A stretch of 64,000 nt of DNA. Source: Lucinisca nassula. Its lineage: Eukaryota; Mollusca; Bivalvia; Lucinida; Lucinidae. Below the pieces are notes generated by a model. It had not been told where the DNA came from and searched no databases. It worked only from the letters and a program-made list of their open reading frames with translations. Where the stretch lies: assembly GCA_963580285.1 (NCBI GenBank), contig OY757017.1, positions 12,288,538 to 12,352,537 on the forward strand, given 5' to 3'. Below are positions 38,701-50,700 of the stretch, in pieces. The position numbers and the translations under genes are program-made. How positions within the stretch are numbered: position 1 is the stretch's first letter; each line of letters starts with the position of its first letter.

Positions 38701-41700
38701 AGACGGGGATGTAAAACCTCAAATCAAGCAAACATACAAATGTTAACAAGTCCATGTGATGAACACGTCTTTAAATATGTTCTATAAAAGGGTTATCCTT
38801 TGGAAGCAAGGAATACACCACAGAACTGAAAAATATGGAGTGTGCATGTTTTCTGGGTCAGACCAGCTAGTTTCGGCCAATTAGGCCTCAGTCTATGTAG
38901 AGAAAACTGGGTTTACAGGCGTATTCATTATTTTTCATATTTATGCTCTAAGACATAGGTTGTGGGTTCTAACGAGCAACCGTAACATAAATTTCGAGTA
39001 CAGATAAGAAAATTATCACATGTTTTCATCAGAAAGTCACCATTTTGGAGATATAAATGAATGTACTGAGATATAAAATGAATGGGTGTGCTAGCATGAT
39101 GTGGGCCTTGGCTTGCTCAACACAATAACCCCTACCTTTGCAAACAGTGAAGAAGCCATCTTATCAGGTTGGTCCTTTGTTATGGAGTTTCACGGCCCAG
39201 TCAACACTATTTAGGTCATTTTTGAGCCGGTCAGTTTACCTAGCCATACTTTCCCTTGGCAGGCTTATAATTAAGTGGTTAACCAGTACAGTGCCCATTT
39301 TTTCGCCAGAAACTGACAATTGCCCTTCTGAATCAGTGGAAGGGAGAGAATGACCATGATCAATCTCCACGAAAGAATGTTGCCAACCACAGCAGGTATC
39401 GAACCTGCATCCTCCTGGTCACCAGTTAGACGCGCATCCTATTGAGCTACCGAGACCGGCCCCCATCTGATCAGGATCTTCACTGTTTGACACACGGTTT
39501 GTGAATTTGTAGAAATAAATTACACAAAGACAGAAATGGGTTTGGCTAAATTAATTATTCAACAGGATAAGGGTTAATATTTATACAATCAGTGGTCACT
39601 TGCATTAACTTGAAGGATGACAAAATGTGAACCAAGTCTAGCCAACGACTTTAAATGCCTTGTCCACATGATCAGTTGTCAGATTCAAATTTAATAAGAC
39701 TGATTAAGTAAATATGGGGCCAGTTGTTCAAAGCATCGTTAGCTTAACGAGCTTGTCAGTGGTCAAATTGTTAACTGTTCTAGCAAGAAAAATATCAAAA
39801 ATTTTGGTATTTTTGCTGAAAAAAATGTGAGCAGCTTTTGCATCCGCAAAAGCTGCTGACATTTTTTCAGCAAAATTTTTAGCATATTTGCCATATTTAA
39901 TGATCAAAGTTTTAAGGATACGTTAACTAACGACGTCGTTAGTTTTGAACAACTCACCCATGGTCTTTAAGAAAGGGTACGACACCAAGGGAAGGAAGTC
40001 TGAGATAAAAGTGTTTGTCCTCAATTCTCATTAACTCTTGTCCTGCTGAATAAATTAATTTAACCACACCCATTTCTGACTTTCATCCAGTCAGATTTTT
40101 TGATTGAAAATAACAAATTCATGCACTGAATGTCAAACAGTGCAGATACTGATCATATTGCTTATTTTAAGAACCAACACGTAAACCTAGTTACCCAATA
40201 ATGTGAATTCATCTGTGACACAAGCAAAAAGATATGATGTATATGGCCATTTAGTCACTCTACTGAATCTTCTTGTAGACTCTTGTAGCAAATTTGACGT
40301 AAATTGACAGCACCTGAACCCCATCCTGCCAATTTTATCTGCGGCTACTATACTTGTACTAGGATTTGATGCAAAATAACCTCACTTTAAAGTAATATTT
40401 TATGTGTTTACTTTACATTTTACTGATACTTTGCTTATTCATGACAGTATTTTACATTGGTCACCAAAATGTATGGCACATTTTTACAAATTAGTTGTGC
40501 ACATGTAACACAGTAGATTGGCTATCAGTATGCTCACAAGACTATTCATACATCTGTCAATGTTTTATAGCAACCATATCGTTTAAAATAGTATACATCT
40601 TTTCTTTTTCTGATTAAAAGATTAAATTGTGGGTGCTTGTTAAAACCACATCATTGAGGTAGTTCTAAAAGCACCAACAATCTATTTTTGGAGCTGAAAT
40701 ATCTAGGCCTGTGTCTCTCATGTAGGGTAGGTATTCATTCGCTTTTTCTATACTTTTACCTATGAACATTATCCATTGAAAACAAGTGCATGTAATTTTT
40801 TTTTTTTTTTTTTTTTTTGGTTTGGGTTTTACGGCCCTTTCAAGATTATTTCACTCATATCGAGCCGATCGTTAATCAGAGGTGGGCGAAAACCGGAGTA
40901 CCTGGAGAAAAACCACCTGACCTTCCGTTGCAGAACTTGGCGTCTCACACGTGGCCCGAGCGAGGCTCGAACCTACGGCGGTGAGAGACCTAATGACTAA
41001 GAGACAGCGCTCTTATCCACTAGGCCACGGAGGCCCGTAAGTGCATGTAATTAACACCCCTCTAAACCCCACTTCATATAGAGAAAAATTGACTGGGTAT
41101 ACATAATTATGTCTCCCCCGAAAAATTTTTTTTCGGAGAGACATATTGTTTTTCCCCCGGGCGTCTGTCTGTCCGTCTGTCCGTCTGTCACACTTTCGTG
41201 TCCGCTCTATAACTTGAAAACCGTTGGAGCTATCTTCACGAAACTTGGTATAAATATTAATCAGCATTAGACGACGTGCAGTGCACAAGAACTATAACTC
41301 TCGCATTTATACTTTTTGAATTATCTCCCTTGGAAGTTTGTTGGTATGTATATATGTATGGGCAAATCTTGTCCGGTCAATAACTTTCTTATTTTCTGCA
41401 GGATTTTAAAATTACCGTAAAAATTCGGCTATAAGACGAGGATTTTTCCCTCCAAAATGAGCCCAAAAAAATGACCCCGTCTTATAGCCGAGGTCATGGA
41501 CTGCAGGCTTTTTTCCGGCATTGTCCGGCGAAGACCAGACATACGGAAAAAGCCGATGGGTGATTTTTGAATTGATATAAATCGCCGCCCACAAACCACC
41601 GCTACGATTTTTCTGTACGCGATCGGTAAATGACGTAATTCGACGCCATTACCCCCACACGTGTTTAATGTCATTGCATGTATCTCTTTCATAAAAAAAA

Positions 41701-44700
41701 TGTTTGGAACCGGTAAAAAATATTTTTCCAATAGCTAAGCGGTTGTGAATAGAGGTGGATAGAAAATCAGTGCTTTGCACAGCTCCCAAACTATCCCCAG
41801 AAGCTCCGTGTCAATAACCAACAACAGCGTTCGACTTTTCCCGCCAACGTCTGCTATTTGGCGCCAAAACATAACCATTCATGAGATCGTAGAATAGTCC
41901 GATTTTATAATGCAAACATTTACCGTTAGATGTAGCTAATAGTCTGAGGAGCAATTAAATCATTTTTCACATTGATTGTGGATTAAATTTTATGACTGGA
42001 GGATAAACGCAAATTAGAGACATAACTTGACCATATTTTCACACCTTATCGACACGCACCGCAGGGTGGCAATTATACGAAAGGGATTAATAAAAGTGTC
42101 ATATTTGAACCGTAATAAATACACAGATGGTTTGTCTCTGAATTGACAGCGATTTACTTACTGGTCTAGTTTTACTGTATTTAAGGACAAAAAAAAGACT
42201 GGCAGTTGTAGACGAGTTTTTTTTTTTTTTGCACTTGTCCCGACCGAGCGTCATAAGGTCAAAGTGCACCTGCCCGGCGTGATTTCGGTCTTGTCCCGGA
42301 CGGCCGGGAAATGGATTTGTCAGCCCATATCGTCTATTAAATAGGAGTCTGTGTAGCCTAAGCCAGCAAAGCATGTACCGGGCCGATAGCGATACGACGT
42401 ATCGGCCCGACGTTTGCCGCTATTTTGTGCTAGCTCGGGCATTGATTCTTAAACTGAAAAGCTAGGTGTTGTGTCCCCCGATAAAAAACGATTTCTCACA
42501 TCTAAATGGCATCTGGCAGTAGCAGATAGGTCCCGACAGATATGGCAAAAATTTGACCCGTCTTAAAAAAGAGTATAAGCAAAATCCCACCTTAGAAAAG
42601 CTGAAAAGGGGGTCCCGTCTTATAGCCGAATCGCCTTATAGCCGAATTTTTACGGTACTTGGCAGAAATATTAACAACCATAAGACGATGTGTGGTGCGC
42701 ATGAAGCAGGTCGGTACCTCAAAGGTCAAGGTCATACTTAGAGGTCAAAGGTCAAAAAAGGGCCCTTTTTTCGTATTTAGTGAATAACTTTCTTATTTTG
42801 AGATGGATTTTAAAATTACTTGGCATAATTATTAACAACCATGAGATGATGTGTGGTGTGCATGAGGCAGGTCGGTACCTCAAAGGTCAAGGTCATTCTT
42901 AGAGGTCAAAGGTAAAAAAAGGGGCCTTTTTTTTCGTATTTGGTCAATAACTTTCTTATTTTGAGATGGATTTTAAAATTACTTGGCATAATTATTAACA
43001 ACTATGAGACGATGTGTGCTTCGCATGAGGCAGGTTGGTACCTCAAAGGTCAAGGTCATACTTAGAGGTCAAAGGTCAAAAAGGGGCCTTTTTTGTATTT
43101 AGTGAATAACTTTCTTATTTTGAGATGGATTTTAAAATTACTTGGAATAATTATTAAGAACCTTGAGATGATGTGTGGTGTGCATGAGGCGGGTCAGTAC
43201 CTCAAAGGTCAAGGTCATTCTTAAAGGTCAAAGGTCAAAAAGGGGCCTTTTTCATGTTTGGTCAATAACTTTCTTATTTTGAAATGGATTTTGAAATCAC
43301 TTGGCAGAAATGTTAACCAATATAAGATGTGTTGCGTGCATGACCCAGGTTGGTACCTCAAAGGTCATGGTCATACTTAGAGGTCAAAGGTAAAAAAAGG
43401 GGCCTTTTTTTTCGTATTTGGTCAATAACTTTCTTATTTTGATATGGATTTTAAAATTACTTGGCATAATTATTAACAACCATGAGACGATGTGTGCTGC
43501 GCATGAGGCAGGTCGGTACTTCAAAGGTCAAGGTCATACTTAGAGGTCAAAGGTAAAAAAGGGGCCTTTTTTTCGTATTTAGTGAATCACTTTCTTATTT
43601 TGAGATGGATTTTAAAATTACTTGGCATAATTATTAACAACCATGAGATGATGTGTGGTGTGCATGAGGCGGGTCAGTACCTCAAAGGTCAAGGTCATTC
43701 TTAGAGGTCAAAGGTCAAAAAAGGGGCCTTTTTTCATGTTTTGTCAATAACTTTCTTATTTTGAGATGTATTTTGAAATCACTTGGCAGAAATGTTAACC
43801 AATATTAGACGATGTGTTGTGTGCATGACCCAGGTTGGTACCTCAAAGGTCAAGGTCATACTTAGAGGTCAAAGGTAAAAAAAGGGGCCTTTTTTTCGAG
43901 TTTTGTCAGTAACTTGCTTATTTTTAGATAGAATTTGAAGTTACATGGCAAACATGTTAACTATCATGAGAAGATGTGTTGCATGCATGATTCAGTTTGG
44001 TACCTAAAATGTCAAGGTCATACATAGAGGTCAAAGGTAAAAAAGGGGCTTTTTTTCGTGTTTGGTCAATAACTTTCTTATTTTTAGATGGTTTTTGAAA
44101 TTGCTAGGCAGAAGTGTTAACCACCATGAGATGATGTGTTGCACGCATGACCCAGTTTGGTAACTGAAAGGTCAAGGTCATACATAGAGGTTAAAGGTAA
44201 AAAAAGGGGCATTTTTTGTGTTCTGTCAATAACTTTCTTATTTTTAGATGGATTTTGAAATTACTTGGCAGAAATGTTAACCACCATGAGACGATGTGTT
44301 GTGTGCATGACTCAAGTTGGTACCTCAAATGTCAAGGACAAAAGGTCAAAGGACAAGAAGGGGCCTTTTTTAGTGTTCAGTCAATAACTTTCTTCTTCCT
44401 GGATAGGTTGTGAAATTACTTGGCAGAAATGTTAACCCTCATGAGACGATGTGGTGCACGCTAGACCCAGGTCGGTACCTCCAAGATCAAGGTCATACTA
44501 AGAGGTCAGAGGTAAAAAAAGTTTGTTTTTTTTAGCTCACCTGTCACGTAGTGACAAGGTGAGCTTTTGTGATCACTTTTTGTCCGTCGTGCATCCGTCC
44601 GTGCGTCCGTAAACAATTTCAAATAAGTATATCTCTAATACCCCATGGTCAATCTTGATCAAATTTCATGAGAAGCATCATCAGGAAGGGGGAAAGGCTG

Positions 44701-47700
44701 CATAAGGTTTTTGGGCTGATCAGATTGGAATTGTGATTGCCATGGCAACATATAGCTCCCATAGACTTACAATGGGAAAAAATTAAAATATCTTCTTCTC
44801 TGAAACCACAGGGCCCAGAGCTTAGATATTTAGCATGTATTAACGGCCAGTGGTCACCTACATAATTCCTGCCAATCATGCCCCTGGGGTCCAAATTGGC
44901 CACGCCCCAGGGCCCCTTCGCTCCCATAGACTCATAATGGAACAAAAAGCTTCAAAAATCTTCTTCTCGGAAACCACAGGGCCCAGAGCTTAGATATTTA
45001 GCATGTAGCAATGGCAAGTGGTCACCTACATAATTCCTGCCAATCATGCCCCTGGGGTCCAAACGGGCCAAGCCCCGGGGCCCTTTAGCTCCTATAGACT
45101 CATAATGGAAAAAAAGCCTCAAAAATCTTCTTCTCTGAAACCATAGTCCCAGAGCTGAGATATTTGGCATGTAGCAACGGCAAGTGGTCACCTACATAAT
45201 TCCTGCCAATCATGCCACTGGGGTCTAAATGGGCCACGCCCCAGGGCCCATTAGTTCCTATAGACTCATAATGGAAAAAAGCTTCAAAAATCTTCTTCTC
45301 TGAAACCACAGGGCCCAGAGCTTAGATATTTAGCATGTAGCAATGGCCAGTGGTCACCTACATAATTTCTGCCAATCATGCCCCTAGGGTCCAAATTGGC
45401 CACACCCCGGGGCCCCTTCGCTCCCATAGACTCTTAATGGTAAAATAGCTTCAAAAATCTTCTTCTCTGAAACCACAGGGTCCAGAGCTTAGATATTTAG
45501 CATGAAGCAATTGCCAGTGGTCACCTTCATAATTCCTGCCAATCATGCCCCTGGGTTCCAAATGGGGGACGCCCCGGGGCCCCTTCGCTCCCATAGACTC
45601 ATAATGGAACAAAAAGCTTCAAAAATCTTCTTCTCGGAAACCACAAGGCCCAGAGCTTAGATATTTAGCATGTAGCAACGGCAAGTGGTCACCTACATAA
45701 TTCCTGCCAATCATGCCCCTGGTGTCCAAACAGGCCACGCCCGGGGGCCCTTTAGCTCCCATAGACTCATAATGGAAAAAAAAAGCTTCAAAAATCTTCT
45801 TCTCTGAAACCACAGGGCCCCGAGCTGAGATATTTGGCATGTAGCAACGGCAAGTGGTAACCAACATAATTCCTGCCAATCATGCCCCTGGGGTCCAAAT
45901 TGGCCACACCCAGGGGCCCCTTAGTGCCCATAGGCTCATATTGGAATAAAAGCTTCAAAAATCTTCTTCTCTAAAACCACAGGGCCCAGAGCTTAGATAT
46001 TTAGTATGTAGCAATGGCCAGTGGTCACCTACATAATTCCTGCCAATCATGCCCCTAGGGTCCAAATTGGCCACGCCCCGGCGCCCTTTGCTCCCATAGA
46101 CTCATAGTGGAACAAAAAGCTTCAAAAATCTTCTTCTCGGAAACCACAGGGCCCAGAGCTTAGATATTTAGCATGTAGTAATGGCAAGTGAATGGCAAGT
46201 GGTCACCTACATAATTCCTGCCAATCATGCCCCTGGGGTCCAAACGGGCCACGCTCCGGGGCCCTTTAGCTCCTATAGACTCATAATGGAAAAAAGCTTC
46301 AAAAATCTTCTTCTCTGAAACCACAGGGCCCAGAGCTGAGATATTTGTCATGTAGCCACGGCAAGTGGTCACCTACATAATTCCTGCCAATCATGCCCCT
46401 GGGGCCCAAATTGGCCACACCCCGGGGCCCCTTAGCTCCCATAGACTCATAATGGTAAAAAAGCTTCAAATATCTTCTTCTCTGAAACCACAGGGTCCAG
46501 AGCTTAGATATTTAGCATGTAGCAATGGCCAGTGGTCACCTACATAAATCCTGCCAATCATGCCCCTGGGTTCCAAATGGGGGACGCCCCGTGGCCCCTT
46601 CGCTCCCATAGACTCATAATGGAACAAAAAGCTTCAAAAATCTTCTTCTCGGAAACCACAAGGCTCAGAGCTTAGATATTTAGCATGTAGCAACAGCAAG
46701 TGGTCACCTACATAATTCCTGCCAATCATGCCCCTGGTGTCCAAACGGGCCACGCCTGGGGCCCTTTAGCTCCTATAGACTCATAATGGAAAAAAAGCTT
46801 CAGATATCTTCTTTTCTGAAACCACAGGGCCCTGAGCTGAGATATTTGGCATGTAGCAACGGCAAGTATTCACCTACATAATTCCTGCCAATCATGCCCC
46901 TGGGGTCCAAATTGGCCACACCACGGGGCCCCTTAATCATAATGGAAAAAAGCTTCAAAAATCTTCTTCTCTGAAACCACAGTGCCCAGAGCTTAGATAT
47001 TTAGCATGTAGCAACCGCCAGTGGTCACCTACATAATTCTCGCCAATCATGCCCCTGGGTTCCAAATGGGCGACGACCCGGGGCCCCTTCGCTCCCACAG
47101 ACTCATAATGGAACAAAAAGCTTCAAAAATCTTCTTCTCGGAAACCACAAGGCCCAGAGCTTAGATATTTAGCATGTAGCAACAGCAAGTGGTCACCTAC
47201 ATAATTCCTGCCAATCATGCCCCTGGGGTCCAAACGGGCCAGGCCCCGGGGCCCTTTTGGCTCCTATAGACTCATAATGGAAAAAAGCTTCAAAAAATCT
47301 TCTTCTCTGAAACCACAGGGCCCAGAGCTTAGGTATTTGAAATGTAGCAATGGCAAGTGGTCACCTACATAAATCCTGCCAATCATGTCCCAAGGGTCCA
47401 AACGGGCCACGCCCCTGGGCCCCTTAGCTCCCATAGACTCATAATGGAAAAAAGTTTTGGAAAATCTTCTTCTCTGAAACCACAGGGCCCAGAGTTTAGA
47501 TATTTAGCATGTAGCAACGGCAAGTGGTCACCTACATAAATCCTGCCCCTGGGGTCCAAATGGGCCACACCCCAGGGCCCCTTATCTCCCTAGACTCATA
47601 ATGGAAAAAAGCTTAAAGCATCTCTGAAACCAAAGGGCCCAGAACTTAGATATTTAGCATGTAACAACAGCAAGTGGTTACCTACATAAATTCTGCCAAT

Positions 47701-50700
47701 CATGCCCCTGGGGTCCAAATGGCCAACACCCCGGGGCCCCCTTAGCTCCCATAGACTCATAATGGAAAAAAGCTTCAAAAATCTTCTTCTCTGAAACCAC
47801 AGGGCCCAGATCTTAGATATATAGCATGTAGCAACGGCAAGTGGTCACCTACATAAATCCTGCCAATCGTGCCCCTGGGGTCCAAATGGGCCATGCCCAG
47901 GGGCCCCTTAACTCCCATAGACTCATAATGGAAAAAAGCTTCAAAAATCTTCTTCTCTGAAACCACAGGGCCCACTTCTTCTTTAATACCACAGGGCCCA
48001 TAAATTAGATATTTAGCATGTAGCAACGGCAAGTTGTTACCTACATAAATCCTGCCAATCATGCCCCTGGGGCCCAAATGGGCAACACCCCGGGGCCCCT
48101 TAGCTCCCATAGACTCATAATAGAAAAAGCTTCAAAACTCTTCTTCTCTGAAACCACAGGGCCCAGAGCTTAAATATTTAGCATGTAGCAATGGCAAGTG
48201 GTCACCTACATAAATCCTGCCAATCATGCCCCTGGGGTCTAAATGGGCCATGCCCTGGGGCCCCTTAGCTCCCATAGACTCATAATGAAAAAAAGCTTAA
48301 AAAATCTCTTCTTCTTTGAAACTGGGAAGCACAGAGCTTAGATATTTAGTATCTAGCAACATAAATTAGTCACCTACATAAATCCTGCTAACCCTGCCCC
48401 TGGGATCCAAATGGGCCACACCCAGCTCCCTTAGCTCCTTTAGACTTATAATGGAAAAAATCTTTCAAAATCTTCTTCTCCGAAGCCATAAGGCCCAGAG
48501 CTTAGATATTTAGTGTAGCAATGTCAAGTGGTCTCCTACACTAATGATTTTCTGTTCCACAGGTGAGCGATATAGGGCCATTGGGCCCTCTTGTTTTGTG
48601 TCCAGTCATTAATTTTTTTATTTCTGGATGGACTTTATAAAGTAACCATGCAGAAATGTTCACAATCATTAGACTATGAGTCATGTGCAAGAGCAAGGTC
48701 CATACCTCCAATGTCAAGGTCATACCTAGAGGTCAAAGGTAAAAAAAGGGACAGTCAATAACTTCCTTATTCTTTGATGGATTATGAAATTACTTGGCAG
48801 AAATGTTAACCATCATGAGACGATGTGTTGTACCTCAAAGGTCAAGGCCATACTTAGAGGTCAAAGGTAAAAAAGGGCTTTTTTGGTTTACGGCCAATAA
48901 CTTTTTTATTTTTCAATGAACATTTTTAAAGTTACTATGCAGAAATGTTCATCTTCATTAGATGATGTGTTGCACACAAGACCCAGCTCAATACCTCTAA
49001 TGTCAAGGTTATACTTAACAGTCAAAAACGGGTGAGACATCTGTGTTTTTGTAGAAAAACAAATTCTAGTTTTCCTTATTTTTGCCCGAAAACATAGATT
49101 ATGGATACTTGTTAGAACTGCCTCAATGAGGTGGTTCTAAAGAGCACCCAGAATCTTCATTTGGACTAGAAATGAGAAAAAAAGAAAAGTTCTAGAGATT
49201 TGAAAGACAACATTTTAGAACTTGGATGTGTTTTTATAGAATAGAAAAAATAACAATAAAAAATGAAATACATTTGTGTTATTACAGATGATTGATAGAC
49301 TAGTTGTACAATCCCAAGACACAATAAATGCTCTCAGTATTGACCAGGCAGACAGCTACACTAATGACATAGAGTCTGCTAAAGCTCTCATTAAAGATGC
49401 AGACAACTCAAAAACAGTAAGTTTTGTTACACTTCAAAGAAATTACAGTGAAATTCCGCTATTAAGACCACCTAAAATTAAGATTAATTATGCTTTAAAA
49501 GCTTATTTAGAAGGGTGCAGTTATTCTTTCTTCATGCTTTCTGCACACAATGTCCTCTGGTCAGGGACCATCTTTTGGACTGTTCAAAAGTGGTCTTAAA
49601 GACCACTTTTGAACAGTCCCAAAGGTGGTCTTAATATAGGAGTTTTACTCTATAGGGTTTTGATTTGACAGGGCAGGGCCAGTTATTTTCCATATTCCTT
49701 GTGAGGAAAAGAAAGATATTACCCTCTCACGCTCGCCTTTGCTGGATTGTGATGTCTGCCCTCTTGGATTTACTGCACAGTCAAAGAGAAACAAAAAGGA
49801 AAATAATTTCATGCACCACCATAATTTCCAGCCAATAAATAAATAAACTTTTGATTGTTTTGTAAGACATTTGGTACCTTATATCATTGTGTTCCATTGT
49901 AAATCTCTCATTCTAACATGATGTAAACAGTTTCCACTGAACACAGTGAAGAACGCAGTGCATGTGTTTGATGAAGCCACATATGAATATATACTTCTCT
50001 CGACGTCTGCTACAAAAGAACTCTTTGGAAAACATTGCAACAATGTACAAAATGTCGTGAAAAAGTTTTGCAGTAAGACAAATTTGTTATTTTGATTCTA
50101 GACAGGGAGCATGGGATCATATTCCCCACCTGAAAGTGTTGTTTGCCCAAGCCATCAGACCACAGATAAGGGTAGTTTGACTGTCTGTGTGTATGAAGGG
50201 GAATGGGAGCACCTGGCAGATTTGTCTGCCATTTTTCAAAGGGAGACAACTTTTGGGACTTCCTGTTCGCTTTTCTATAAGCCCTGTCCAATTGAAAAAG
50301 GGGTCTACTCTTGAAGGAAAGAATTTGCTCCTCAGGAGCAAATTCTTTTCTTTAAGAGTTCACCCCTATTCAGTCTTAGGACGAAGTGCCCTGATACTCC
50401 AAGCTCAGTTTAAAGTATAATTACATAAATCAACATCAGTGACAGTTTTAATCTAAACAATAAATACAACTTACTGTACACCAGCAGCGTGCCATATTTA
50501 CATGCCTAGGAAGCATGGTGAGCTGGTTAAGAGAATTCAAGAAAAAATTACTGCTGATGTGCTCTTTTGCTTAAGAATTGTGCAAACGCAAAATGAACAG
50601 TCTGAACAGTCTGGTTTTCATAGGGTATACTGCATTTTCTCAGGTACCCCAACACGTGTCCATGACTGGTTTGTAGAAAATCCGGGTAATAGTTATTTAT

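Larger units (their letters stand above)
41105..49072 (+). mobile_element. Helitron2-like element, ATGTCTCCCCC family, with two nested elements
   Basis: It begins AATTATGTCTCCCCCG with a hairpin and a GTCTGTCTGTCCGTCTG tract. Its end has GGTGAGACATCTG, then a stem and TTCTAGTT. Tandem units of about 160 bp span 42650-44525 and resume at 48595, with TCAATAACTTTCTTATTTTG, AAGGTCAAGGTCATACTTAG and AGGTCAAAGGTCA or AGGTCAAAGGTAA. It is interrupted by a TA-type transposon (41415-42655) and another Helitron2-like element (44533-48594). Confidence 0.8.

Noticed and set aside
14981..48594. Protein-coding genes in the 167-bp arrays (open stretches on both strands)
   Set aside because: Frames repeat with the array period, change between units and contain no known motif.
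14981..48594. CRISPR array
   Set aside because: Repeats are long, contiguous and without unique spacers; the host is an animal.
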